From the NCBI GenBank assembly GCA_021777335.1, contig JAJYDT010000002.1, positions 34,311 to 98,310 on the forward strand: a DNA stretch of 64,000 nt, written 5' to 3'. Position numbers and translations under genes: made by a program. Source of the DNA: Pseudomonadota bacterium (GTDB taxonomy: Bacteria; Pseudomonadota; Gammaproteobacteria; Acidiferrobacterales; Acidiferrobacteraceae). This document shows, piece after piece, positions 1-7,369 of this stretch (the first letter of the stretch is position 1; each line of letters opens with the position of its first letter). The notes below the pieces were generated by a model. It had not been told where the DNA came from. It made no database searches and saw only the letters and a program-made list of their open reading frames with translations.

Positions 1-1279
1 CGCAAACCGCCAGGATTTTGCGCCACCGTGCAACCTGCTCTTCTGCCACGATCATCCGCGCCGCGAGCCAGATGCTCCAGGACACACCTACCGCCAGCAG
101 CCCCCCGCGGACCCAGGAAATCCAGGGCAGACCATCGGCGGCTTGGCCGCCGAGCAGGGTTAGCGTGAGCGAACCGGATCCAAGCACGATACCGATACCG
201 GCCAACGGTACAAGACTGTAGGCGAGTCGCCACATTTCTCCGGGGCGCTCAAGACTTTTTTCTGCGATCCAGAGCCATAACGTGACCCAGCTGCCCAAAA
301 CCAGTGCGGTACCTCCGATGTACAGCACAATGCTCAATCCGTCGAACCAGGTGACGCCACCGATCACCGGGGGATAACGCATGAGCAGCCACGAAGGCAT
401 GGTTTTGAACAGCAAGAACCAGCCATGCATCGTCAGCCAGCCAGCCATACGTCCTTTCATGTCGACAAGCCATGGGCTGACACTCCACTGGAAAACACCG
501 ACGGACAATCCCAGCAGGCCGTACACCAACATTACCCCGTCCCAGCGGGAGATCTCCGCGACACCCAGTGACAGAACTTCCCGATTTGGCGATCGCGCCG
601 CCAATCTGACGGCGTTGCGTTGACCGCTGCAGCGCCCGCAGACATGACACTGCGAAGCGCCGGTCATACGGCGAATATCAATTAAAGGGGCACAATTGAC
701 GGGCGTGCGCCGACTGGATCTGATCCCGCGCGGCGCATTGACCCATGCCTCCTCATCCACGTGGAAATACAGTGGCGAAAGACGCGCCAGCACGGTGAAT
801 ACGCCGTTGACCGGACAGAGGTACCGGCACCAGACGCGCTTGCCTCGGCCATACAAGAACCCCACCCAGACGGCAAGCACCGTGGAACCACCCAGCAACA
901 GGGCGGTCGTTTCGGCATGCATGTGAACGCCGATCAGCTCTCCATACACGGCGGTCGCTGCGAAGAGCACAAATGGCCAGCCACGCCATTTCATCCAGGG
1001 CGGGATGCCGAGCCCCAAACCGTAGTGGCTGACTGCTTCGGTCAATGTGCCTTCCGGGCAGAACACACCGCACCATACGCGGCCCATCAGCATCATGCTG
1101 ATCATCACCAACGGCCACCACAGGCCCCAGAACACGAACCGCACCCACCAATCCATCTTGTCATGAACGTGAGCGTCGCCGAATGCCGGCAGCCAAAAAA
1201 AAGGCAGTACCAGCAATACAAGATAAAACAACACCGTTGTCCATTGAATACCGGCGATCACGCCGGTATGTCGCCGCAT
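1..1279 (-). CDS. NapH/CcoG-like membrane 4Fe-4S polyferredoxin, 3' end cut by window edge
   Basis: This reading frame stays open from the ATG at 1279 to the left edge, about 426 codons, so the C-terminus is missing. Several hydrophobic segments alternate with cysteine motifs: WCGVFCPEG (Cys70, Cys74), WCRYLCPVNG (Cys151, Cys155) and CHVCGRC (Cys211, 214, 217). Paired W-C-x-x-x-C-P motifs in a polytopic protein are typical of NapH, NosR C-terminal and CcoG-type proteins that pass electrons across the inner membrane through Fe-S clusters. The partner and substrate cannot be told from here. A GTG at 1327 is an alternative start, and neither start has a clear ribosome site. The last part in the window (below about 560) is again strongly hydrophobic. 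Confidence 0.8.
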   Translation of the reverse strand, partial: MRRHTGVIAGIQWTTVLFYLVLLVLPFFWLPAFGDAHVHDKMDWWVRFVFWGLWWPLVMISMMLMGRVWCGVFCPEGTLTEAVSHYGLGLGIPPWMKWRGWPFVLFAATAVYGELIGVHMHAETTALLLGGSTVLAVWVGFLYGRGKRVWCRYLCPVNGVFTVLARLSPLYFHVDEEAWVNAPRGIRSSRRTPVNCAPLIDIRRMTGASQCHVCGRCSGQRNAVRLAARSPNREVLSLGVAEISRWDGVMLVYGLLGLSVGVFQWSVSPWLVDMKGRMAGWLTMHGWFLLFKTMPSWLLMRYPPVIGGVTWFDGLSIVLYIGGTALVLGSWVTLWLWIAEKSLERPGEMWRLAYSLVPLAGIGIVLGSGSLTLTLLGGQAADGLPWISWVRGGLLAVGVSWSIWLAARMIVAEEQVARWRKILAVC

Positions 1280-1682
1280 GGCGGTGCCGAGCGTATCCAA
1301 GACACTGCTGTTTGAAGGTGCATTCACGTCAGTCGGGCTAATTCAATCTGCCAATGACTGTCCTAAGTATACTGGAAGTCAGAGGGCTCGATGGTGGGTA
1401 AATGTTGGCGCGGATCGTACACCGCAGGATGTCTTCAGCGGAAAAGTGGGCGGCCGGCAAACATCGGTCCATCGGTCCATACTGCAGCACTACGACGCCG
1501 TCCCACTGCCTGTCTGGTCGCCTTTAGCACCCTGCCGGTCACTTCCGGCCATGGAAGCCGGGGCAGTGGGTCATGTCTTATCGCTGAAAGAAGTGCAGCC
1601 TTGGCGGATTCGCACTGAAACGTCCTGGCCAAAAAAGGGGCGTCAGTGCCCGTTTAAAGAATCCGCACCCGGGTGGCCTACA
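1280..1682. other. Intergenic stretch with one terminator
   Basis: No convincing gene was found in about 400 bp between the Nramp gene and the polyferredoxin gene, which both read leftward. It contains the Nramp terminator near 1630-1652 and a short tandem repeat (tcggtcca twice, near 1465-1480). A promoter for the polyferredoxin gene should lie here, but I could not pick one with confidence. Confidence 0.5.
1630..1652 (-). terminator. Rho-independent terminator of the Nramp gene
   Basis: Read on the minus strand, a short stem GGGC / GCCC with a 6-nt loop is followed at once by CTTTTTT. It lies about 30 nt past the stop codon of the Nramp gene. The stem is only 4-5 bp, so termination may be partial. 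Confidence 0.6.
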
Positions 1683-2948
1683 TCAGCGCAGTGTCACGAT
1701 GCCCATATAGATTCCAAAGAGGATCACGACGGCTGAGAATCCCCACACCACGTACTTATAAACCCCATGCATGCGGTATTGTCTGGGCAATACTTTACCT
1801 TCCAGCGCCAGCAGGAAGCCAAGAACGATCGGCAACAACATCGCATTCATGACCTCGACGTCGACCGTCAGCCGCACCAAGTCGACACTTGCCAGCACCA
1901 GTATCGCCCCCGCGATATGGGCGCCGGAGTAGATCCAGTAGAAGATCCGGGCCTCGGGCACCGGATCGCTCAGACTATGCTGCCAACCAAACACCTCGCT
2001 GATCCCCCATGCACCCGCGAGCGAGGCGACCAACGCGGCGGTCAGTGCCGCGCCCAGCACGCCCAGACCGAACAGCACCTTGGCTCCAGCCCAACCGATC
2101 ACCGGGATCAGCCCACGGGCAATCTCTCCGACCGTATCTAAAGGAGCTGTAGTCTTGAATCGTGATGCAGCTGCGGCCAAGGCCACCACAACGGCGATCA
2201 TGATGACCTGAGTCAGGACTGCTCCGATCGCCGTATCCCAGCGTGCGATCCGCAAGTGCTGCGGTCCGAGGCCCTTGTCGATCACCGCGCCCTGCTGGTA
2301 AAAAATCATCCACGGCATGATGACAGCACCGACATTTGCTGCCAGCAGGAACACATAGTCCGGCTGGTCGAACGGCATGGACTTGACGCCATGCCAGAGC
2401 TGGCCTGCATCGGGATGGGCCATCAGGGCTGCTGGGATAAAAGCAAGTTCGAAGAGTCCGACAGCGATCCCGATGCGTTCCGCCTTGGAATAGCTGCCGG
2501 CCAGCCCGACGCCGATGAGGGCGGCGGTGGCAAGCGGCACCGTAAACCACCGGGAAACATGAAACAGCTCGCCGACACCCGCGATCCCGGCGAACTCCGC
2601 AACCAGGGCCCCGATCCCGGACATAAAAAGGGTGGAAGCCGAAAGCAGAGCCCAGCCCAGCCCGAAATGGCGGCGGATCAGGGTGCCATGACCCTGGCCA
2701 GTGACAGCGCCAAGCCGCACTGTGATCTCCTGAATAAAATAAAGTGGCGGAATCAGGAGCAGCTGGGGCAAGATCATCCGGTAGCCCCACTGGGCACCGC
2801 TTTGGGCGGCGGTGATGACGCTGCCGGCGTCGGTATCGGCCAGCATGACAATCAACCCGGGACCGAGGACGGCCAAAATCGCGGTCCAGCCAAGGGCGGG
2901 GCGGGCTACGACTGCGGCAGCTGTGGAATCCGGACCGGAGGCATCCAT
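1683..2948 (-). CDS. Nramp-family divalent metal transporter, atypical metal-site motif
   Basis: A 421-residue polytopic membrane protein with the Nramp pattern of about 11 helices, usual family length. Nramp proteins import Mn2+, Fe2+ or related ions with protons across the inner membrane. In helix 1 the usual DPGN metal-binding motif reads D-T-D-A-G-S (residues 38-43), and in helix 6 the usual MPHN reads M-P-W-M (211-214). The methionine is kept but the Asn and His neighbours are not. That places it among divergent Nramp-related proteins, whose ion preference differs between subgroups. It is monocistronic, with a terminator downstream and a Fur-like dyad upstream. The family is certain; the transported ion is not. 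Confidence 0.85.
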   Translation of the reverse strand: MDASGPDSTAAAVVARPALGWTAILAVLGPGLIVMLADTDAGSVITAAQSGAQWGYRMILPQLLLIPPLYFIQEITVRLGAVTGQGHGTLIRRHFGLGWALLSASTLFMSGIGALVAEFAGIAGVGELFHVSRWFTVPLATAALIGVGLAGSYSKAERIGIAVGLFELAFIPAALMAHPDAGQLWHGVKSMPFDQPDYVFLLAANVGAVIMPWMIFYQQGAVIDKGLGPQHLRIARWDTAIGAVLTQVIMIAVVVALAAAASRFKTTAPLDTVGEIARGLIPVIGWAGAKVLFGLGVLGAALTAALVASLAGAWGISEVFGWQHSLSDPVPEARIFYWIYSGAHIAGAILVLASVDLVRLTVDVEVMNAMLLPIVLGFLLALEGKVLPRQYRMHGVYKYVVWGFSAVVILFGIYMGIVTLR

Positions 2949-3001
2949 GGGTCTTACCGTAAGCAGAGATCTACCGGCAGATTATGCCTGGTCATAATAC
3001 A

Positions 3002-3032
3002 AATGTAAATCATTCCTATCTCTATTTACATT
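3002..3032. promoter_or_regulatory. Dyad with a Fur-box-like half, upstream of the Nramp gene
   Basis: Nine-base arms AATGTAAAT (3002-3010) and ATTTACATT (3024-3032) form a perfect inverted repeat with a 13-nt spacer. The left arm plus spacer reads AATGTAAATCATT, which matches 11 of 19 positions of the classical Fur box. It sits 54-84 nt upstream of the Nramp start and also immediately before the truncated HigB remnant, so it could serve either. Regulation by Fur or another metal sensor is inference. Confidence 0.5.
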
Positions 3033-3251
3033 GTTGTCCCGTACAAGGTCAGGGACATCTTTGCAGACTTCCATGCGCTAAGGGCGATATGCGCCAGTGC
3101 CGATCGGGTAGACGGGCGCACCGTGTTCAACATCGGGGGCAACAAGTACCGCTTGATTGCTGCGATCCACTACGATCGGCGCAAGGTGTTCATCCCGGCG
3201 GTACTCCCCCACGAAGAATACGATCGTGGCCAGTGGAAACGGAGGAAATGA
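3033..3251 (+). pseudogene. HigB-family mRNA interferase toxin, N-terminus missing
   Basis: An open frame ends with a clear HigB C-terminal half: TVFNIGGNKYRLIAAIHYDR, then KVFIPAVLPHEEYDRGQWK, stop at 3249-3251. HigB-type toxins are ribosome-dependent mRNA endonucleases of about 90-100 residues. Here roughly the first 40-45 residues are absent, and there is no start codon before the frame closes at 3006-3008. A conserved Arg in the usual KVFIR strand is Pro. It is therefore very likely dead. The stop overlaps the next start as ATGA, the normal higBA coupling, so the junction with the antitoxin gene is preserved. Confidence 0.7.
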
Positions 3252-3997
3252 TGGCTCATGCACACAAGGCAGCGCCTGGACCGCAGCCAATTCTTCGGGC
3301 CTGGATACCGTTCAAGGAAGCGGTCGGGGTCACATCGGTTCGCACTGAAGGCGACTACGCTCAGAATCGGGCAACGATTGACGCCGTGATCGAGAGATCG
3401 GCGAATACGAGAACCACCCCCCTGGCCGAGGTGCCGGACTACTTGGCCGACCAGGTTAAGGCGTACAAGCGCGAGCATTCACCATCCCCAAGGCCAAGCC
3501 AGATGGCGAAGAAACAACACACCCTCTACAGCGAAGCCGCCCCCGTGTACCAGGCGCTCGCAGATGACGACGCACTCATCGCGCAGGCGCTCAGCATCCT
3601 TGAGCAGCGCACCCCCCAAGGTCCGGCGATGACGAGCCCGCAGGCTGTGAAGCAGTACATCACACTCAAGCTTGCCCCGGAATCGCGCGAGGTCTTCGGC
3701 GTATTGCTCCTTGACCAGCGCCACCGGGTGCTCGCCTTCGAGGTCCTGTTCCAGGGCACGCTCGCCACGTGCTCCGTCCATCCCCGCGAAGTCGTCAAGG
3801 CCACTCTTCAGCACAACGCCGCCGCCGTGATCTTCACGCACAACCATCCCTCGGGCGATCCCTCGCCGCCAGAGGCCGACAAGAGTCTGACGGCCCGGCT
3901 CCGGGAAGCGCTCGCCCTCGTGGACGTGCGGACACTCGACCACATCATCGTGGTCGGTGGCCAGGCGCTCAGCTTCGCCGACCTGGGCTTGCTGTAG
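3248..3997 (+). CDS. In-frame fusion: HigA-type antitoxin N-terminus joined to a RadC/MPN (JAMM) domain
   Basis: One open frame of 249 codons. Residues about 1-80 resemble the N-terminal part of HigA antitoxins (VRTEGDYAQNRATIDAVIER, then a stretch ending QVKAYKREHSP), but the HTH that should follow is missing. From Met86 (ATG at 3503) the frame is a complete mobile-element-type RadC of 164 residues, with the JAMM metal motif HNHPSG-x7-D (THNHPSGDPSPPEAD) near its C-terminus. The ATG at 3248 overlaps the HigB stop and has GGAGG just upstream, so the full fusion could be translated. RadC could also be made alone from 3503. RadC function is not settled; such copies are common on plasmids and islands. 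Confidence 0.75.
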   Translation: MMAHAHKAAPGPQPILRAWIPFKEAVGVTSVRTEGDYAQNRATIDAVIERSANTRTTPLAEVPDYLADQVKAYKREHSPSPRPSQMAKKQHTLYSEAAPVYQALADDDALIAQALSILEQRTPQGPAMTSPQAVKQYITLKLAPESREVFGVLLLDQRHRVLAFEVLFQGTLATCSVHPREVVKATLQHNAAAVIFTHNHPSGDPSPPEADKSLTARLREALALVDVRTLDHIIVVGGQALSFADLGLL

Positions 3998-4027
3998 CGG
4001 CGGCGTGTTATTGTTCCGAATCTTCAC

Positions 4028-4051
4028 TTGCAGGTTAACGTTAACCTGCAA
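4028..4051. repeat. 24-bp perfect palindrome
   Basis: TTGCAGGTTAAC is followed directly by its reverse complement GTTAACCTGCAA with no spacer. It starts 30 bp after the radC stop. The next 18 bp hold a direct repeat, TGTAGCA twice separated by AGAC. No terminator-like T tract follows. It could be a protein-binding operator, a recombination site or the scar of a mobile end. Confidence 0.85.
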
Positions 4052-4132
4052 TGTAGCAAGACTGTAGCAGGGGAGTGGCTCAAAGCGCATCGCGTGGAAA
4101 CGGCGGAAGCGACCGGTAAGCTCTATAAATCG

Positions 4133-4327
4133 TCATCCTGTGTGCTTCGCGAGACGCGCGAGCATCCGTGGTCCGATCTCTTCCGCGTCATGAAAGGCAA
4201 AGACAACATTCGGCCATCCCGGTCGAGCGAGGGTGCGGTGCGAACCCTGCTGGCGCTTGATCTGCCAGCCAAGGCGCAGCAGCGCCGCGAGGACACGACG
4301 TGCCTTAGCGGCCCGCCATTGGCTCAC
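4133..4327 (-). CDS. hicA: HicA-family mRNA interferase toxin
   Basis: A 64-residue protein with the HicA dsRBD-like fold signature: a helix, then GWQIKRQQGSHRTL with the catalytic His in GSHRTL, then a strand and the ending EIGPRMLARLAKHTG. HicA toxins cleave mRNA and are neutralised by HicB. The start is GTG at 4327. It overlaps the ancestral hicB stop as GTGA, which supports this start. The C-terminus stops at HTG, a few residues earlier than relatives that continue GL-x-PEDL, so it may be slightly truncated. Its antitoxin gene is frameshifted, which raises the question of whether the toxin is active. Confidence 0.7.
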   Translation of the reverse strand: MSQWRAAKARRVLAALLRLGWQIKRQQGSHRTLARPGWPNVVFAFHDAEEIGPRMLARLAKHTG

Positions 4328-4523
4328 GCCGCAGCGAACAACGCGTCTAGATCCGGCACCCCTCGCCGTGTTCCAGCCGGTCGGCCAGCACGCGCAGCGC
4401 CAGGACCTCAGCGCGGCGCATTGCCTCGCCCTGGTCGCCCCCGTAGGCCATTACGCCCGGTAACGCGGGGATCTCGGCGATCCAGCGGCCGTCGTCTTCG
4501 CGTTCCATCTCGATCCTTAGCAT
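4324..4523 (-). pseudogene. hicB: HicB-family antitoxin with a frameshift near its end
   Basis: The ATG at 4523 has AAAGGGG about 9 nt upstream. The frame encodes a short HicB: EDDGRWIAEIPALPGVMAYG, then DQGEAMRRAEVLALRVLADRL. In a run of four G (plus-strand C at 4359-4362) the frame breaks, and translation ends after 58 residues at 4347. Shifting one base restores PDLDALFAAA and a stop at 4324-4326 that overlaps hicA as GTGA. The missing tail is about 10 residues and may or may not matter for binding. One lost G in the run explains it; slippage or a sequencing error at this homopolymer is possible. Confidence 0.7.
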
Positions 4524-4529
4524 ATGAAC

Positions 4530-4859
4530 TTACCCCTTTCTACCGACCGTGCCGTTTTTCCGGTCCTTCACCAGAGACACGGTTGTCCTGATCTCCCCAC
4601 GTTCGGGGTGTGAAAAAGGCACCGTAACCGGTCCATCCGTTAGCCGGCGCGCGCGGCCCACTTCGCGTCGCACCTCCTCATCGCTCACCAATCGGCGCTG
4701 CGCCGGATACTCGATAAGTGCGGCCCGGAAGCGGCCTTCCTCGTGCGCCTGGTAGTACAGTTTCTTGCATCGGTCATAGCTCAAGAAAATGAGGTCCTGC
4801 AACTTCCGAAAGGCCTGCTCTTTTGAGACAGCCTCACCTTCTCTCAACAGGGCCTCCAC
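4530..4859 (-). CDS. Hypothetical protein upstream of hicBA
   Basis: A 109-residue hydrophilic protein, Arg/Glu/Lys-rich and mostly helical by composition, with no recognised domain. The N-terminal segment (VEALLREGEAVSKEQAFRKL) resembles the start of plasmid KfrA-like DNA-binding proteins, but this is a weak impression. The GTG at 4859 is the first start; the frame is open further upstream without a better one. Its TAA (4530-4532) lies 6 nt before the hicB ATG, and its 3' end carries the hicB ribosome site. The three genes therefore look like one operon. Confidence 0.5.
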   Translation of the reverse strand: MEALLREGEAVSKEQAFRKLQDLIFLSYDRCKKLYYQAHEEGRFRAALIEYPAQRRLVSDEEVRREVGRARRLTDGPVTVPFSHPERGEIRTTVSLVKDRKNGTVGRKG

Positions 4860-4932
4860 TGCCGCCCATACCGCCGCAGAACTCCAGCGACAGCGCCTTT
4901 CCGACCATGATCCCCCGCGTTTGCGATATCAT

Positions 4933-5319
4933 TTAATCAGCTGCAAAACGCATCCCGAGCCCGCGGATCCCGCGCCAACCAGAGGTGATTCCCAGCAGCC
5001 ACAGCGCCTCGGCGATGTTGTCCTTGCCCGCTTGCCTCACGCATTGATCGAATCGTTTACGAATCTCGGTGCTACACGCCTGCGCCTTTTCCATCGTGAC
5101 CGGATGCACCGGCTCCGCACCGTCAACCATGAGTGCCCGCCGGTCCTTGACTAGCGCAGATCGGATTCCAGGCGCGACCAGAAATACCATCGGGACGTCG
5201 AGACAAAACGGTGTCTCTTCCCACACTATTGATTCTGAATGGAAATTATCCATAAAAACGTGACACAGACGGGCTCTGATCGGCTCTTCATAGTGTACGC
5301 GAAAGGTACTTACCGTCAA
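4933..5319 (-). CDS. Hypothetical protein of the island
   Basis: A 128-residue soluble protein with no family I recognise. The first available start is a TTG at 5319 without a good ribosome site. The next ATG in frame (MDNFHSES...) would remove about 22 residues. The composition and even residue use look like real coding sequence. It is divergent from the HTH remnant at 5340 and lies 73 bp upstream of the hicBA operon, in the same direction. Confidence 0.4.
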   Translation of the reverse strand: MTVSTFRVHYEEPIRARLCHVFMDNFHSESIVWEETPFCLDVPMVFLVAPGIRSALVKDRRALMVDGAEPVHPVTMEKAQACSTEIRKRFDQCVRQAGKDNIAEALWLLGITSGWRGIRGLGMRFAAD

Positions 5320-5339
5320 CGACGGGAAGGAAACAGCGT

Positions 5340-5508
5340 ATGGAGAAGTTGCTTACGATCGGCGACTTGGCCGAGTTGTTGCAGGTGTCACACCGAACGC
5401 TCTATAACCGCCGACAGCGCGCACCAGGGAGTCTGCCACCGTGGTCTGCCCTCCCGGCTCCCACATGCTGCGCTGGCGCGCAGCGGAGGTGGGGCACTGG
5501 CTGGAAAC
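5340..5508 (+). pseudogene. Excisionase/AlpA-like helix-turn-helix protein, frameshifted
   Basis: The start reads MEKLLTIGDLAELLQVSHRTLYNRRQ, a MerR/AlpA-type winged-helix start as found in excisionases and small plasmid regulators. About 30 codons in, near 5431-5440, the frame breaks. One base later the expected continuation appears as TVVCPPGSHMLRWRAAEVGHWLE, which completes the domain. It was therefore a 55-60 residue protein that lost one base. A gene of this kind beside a broken integrase suggests the directionality factor of the former element. Confidence 0.65.
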
Positions 5509-5512
5509 GGTA

Positions 5513-5622
5513 CTTCTCGTGCTGGTCGGCGGAACGGCACCGGCAAAACCCATCTGGCAACGGCGATTGGCGTCGCCGGCATTCAGCAGCACGGCATAAA
5601 GGCGGCGATCTCGCCCCTATGA
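5513..5622 (+). pseudogene. Fragment of IstB, the IS21-family helper ATPase
   Basis: About 30 residues around a Walker A motif are recognisable: GTGKTHLATAIGVAGIQQHG, preceded across a frameshift by LVLVGG. This is the standard P-loop region of IstB. The rest of istB and the istA transposase are absent. It abuts the end of the HTH remnant. Confidence 0.65.
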
Positions 5623-5730
5623 AATCCTTTAAGTCCGACAGGCTGTTGCAGGCGTCCTCAATGAGCGTGTATATTTCTACCATTGCTGACCGTCCGACCC
5701 TATATTAATTGGTCGCGGCAGCCTACTACG

Positions 5731-5746
5731 GGCCCCGAAAGGGGCC
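5731..5746. other. Hairpin with a GAAA tetraloop
   Basis: GGCCCC GAAA GGGGCC forms a perfect 6-bp stem closed by a GNRA tetraloop, 31 bp before the NYN remnant. Only TTAAACTT follows, so terminator activity is uncertain. Confidence 0.5.
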
Positions 5747-5777
5747 TTAAACTTACCGAAATCCGAAAGAAACCCCT

Positions 5778-6220
5778 ATGGATCGTTACGCTGTTCTCGT
5801 AGACGCTGGCTATTTTTATGCGGCAGAGCCGCCCAGGCAATCACCCAAGAATTGACGCCCCGTCAGCGGGTCTCACTCCAAGCCCCAGACACGTTTATCA
5901 AGAGCCTGCTTGAAAAGGCTGCTCAGCTGGTTCTGGGAGGCGACGCGTCGGCGCTGCATCTTTTGCGCGTGTACTGGTACGACGCGCTTGTGACCGCACG
6001 GCTCACCCTAGGGCAGTCCACGCTCGCCCACCTACCGGGCGTCAAAATTCGTTTGGGGACGGTCAATGCGGAGGGCAAACAAAAAAGGCTCTTCAGGGTT
6101 CGGTGTGGGGATGAGTGTGGTCTTGCCTGAACCCGGCCCACAGGGGAGTATCGCGCGGCTTTCAACTGGGACCCGGACGAATACGCGATACCGAACTCTA
6201 CCAAACGCTTCTGGGCCTAA
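5778..6220 (+). pseudogene. NYN-domain (LabA/DUF88-type) RNase-like protein, multiply frameshifted
   Basis: The start MDRYAVLVDAGYFYAA carries the N-terminal Asp motif of NYN/PIN-like nucleases. After about 16 codons the frame slips, and the next part continues from AQAITQELTPRQRVSLQAP to GVKIRLGTVNAEGKQK. The central catalytic part that should follow is missing. A terminal piece, FNWDPDEYAIPNSTKRFWA, closes at 6218-6220 in another frame. The order of pieces matches a full-length NYN protein of about 180-190 residues, so this is one gene that lost bases and an internal block. Confidence 0.65.
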
Positions 6221-6307
6221 ACGCGCCCACGGTCACTAGGAAAGGGCACTGCTGGGTGATAACCCCAGAAACCCGGACACCCCTCGCACCCCTACCCCAC
6301 CAATCAG

Positions 6308-6590
6308 ATGGCGGGGCTACGCTTAGTCCTTGGCGTCGATGTCGAGGCCGGCAACCAAAGCCATTCGAACACCACACTGCTGGGGCTGCTCAGGCTCATC
6401 GATCGACTGCCGTCCCGGGAGCATCCTTGACTGCTGCGACGAAAAACGTCAAGCGCTTCGTCGAGCAGGTCTTCTGACGTCAGGGCTGGAGGGAGGCCAG
6501 CGAATGGTTCGAAGGCGGGCTTGCGCTTTCGGACTGGCAGCGCGCCGCGTGTGCTCGTGCTGCGCCGGCGTTTGAAGGGCGAGGTGGCCT
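6308..6590 (+). pseudogene. DDE transposase remnant (IS1380/IS4-like)
   Basis: The first piece reads LRLVLGVDVEAGNQSHSNTT then LLRLIDRLP, around the second catalytic Asp of this transposase class. The next recognisable piece, KNVKRFVEQVF-stop-RQGW, is in another frame and is followed by a degraded stretch ending near a valine/arginine-rich strand. At least two frameshifts and a stop are needed to join them. No terminal inverted repeats were identified. The exact IS family is uncertain. Confidence 0.5.
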
Positions 6591-6603
6591 TAGGCGACAC
6601 GCA

Positions 6604-6810
6604 TCAGCGCGCCCCCCTTGGCTTTCTCGGCGCCGACGTCGCGACGCACCGCTCCGAGTATTTCGTGCTCGTTACCCACTTATGCCCCGTGATCGCCACC
6701 ACCTCCATGGGATTCAGGCCCTTCTTGAAGAGCCGGGAGGTCACCTCGTGGCGGAGGTCGTGAAACGTCAGTCCCTTCAACCGCTCAACACAACCGGGGC
6801 CGGCGCCCAT
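6604..6810 (-). pseudogene. C-terminal fragment of a tyrosine integrase
   Basis: The segment LTFHDLRHEVTSRLFKKGLN, then MEVVAITGHK, holds the catalytic HxxR (HDLRHE) and the following G-H-K box of a phage-type integrase. The nucleophilic Tyr region after GHK is replaced by an unrelated tail, so the protein would be inactive. The matching N-terminus is on the same strand at 7370-7487, on the other side of a PEP-CTERM gene fragment. Confidence 0.7.
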
Positions 6811-6819
6811 CCGAAGCCC

Positions 6820-7340
6820 CTCTATCTCCGCGCCGACGCCGGCCCAAGGCGACGAGACCCAGCAGACCCGAGGCGAAGAGCCACGCCGTGGCGGGCTCGG
6901 GTACCGCAGCCGCGATCAACTGGCCGGTGCCGTGTTGTAATTGCTGGAGATGCTGCCGAGCTGCGAGAGCCCCCGCCGCGCTGGAAGAGTCCCACGTACA
7001 GGGCCGCGCCGGACGTGCTATTGCCATCCCCGACATTGACGCTCTCCCCGGCCCCGAGCGTGAAGGAGCCCCAGGCGAAGCTGTTGACGTAACCCGCGCG
7101 GCTGGTCCCGAAGTTGGCCCCCGCGAGCAGGAGCTGCTGGGTCCCGGTGCCATTCAGGAACAGGCTCGAGGCCCCGGTGCTCCAGGACGTGTTCTGCAGG
7201 CTGTTGTTCACGAAATTGCCGCTGACGAACCACTGATCCCCCGCCCCGCCCACGAGATATCCGTTTCGACCGACGGTGAGGTTCGTGAAGTAGTTATTGG
7301 CCGGGTTGCTGACATAGTCCGACTTAGCGGATTCGCACAA
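6820..7340 (-). pseudogene. PEP-CTERM-anchored secreted protein, C-terminal part only, frameshifted
   Basis: A Gly/Asn/Ser-rich extracellular-type segment (NNYFTNLTVGRNGYLVGGAG and on to SGAALYVGLFQRGGG) is followed, after two frame changes, by a textbook sorting tail: VPEPATAWLFASGLLGLVAL then an Arg cluster. PEP-CTERM tails are recognised by exosortase in bacteria with EPS-linked surfaces. The signal peptide and N-terminal part are absent. It lies exactly between two parts of an integrase gene, all on the minus strand. Confidence 0.7.
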
Positions 7341-7369
7341 CGTAAGATGTCTTGCCGCATGTCCTTTCG

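Noticed and set aside
2256..3008. 250-codon plus-strand frame opposite Nramp
   Set aside because: Antisense frame with low-complexity, charged composition; the Nramp gene is clear.
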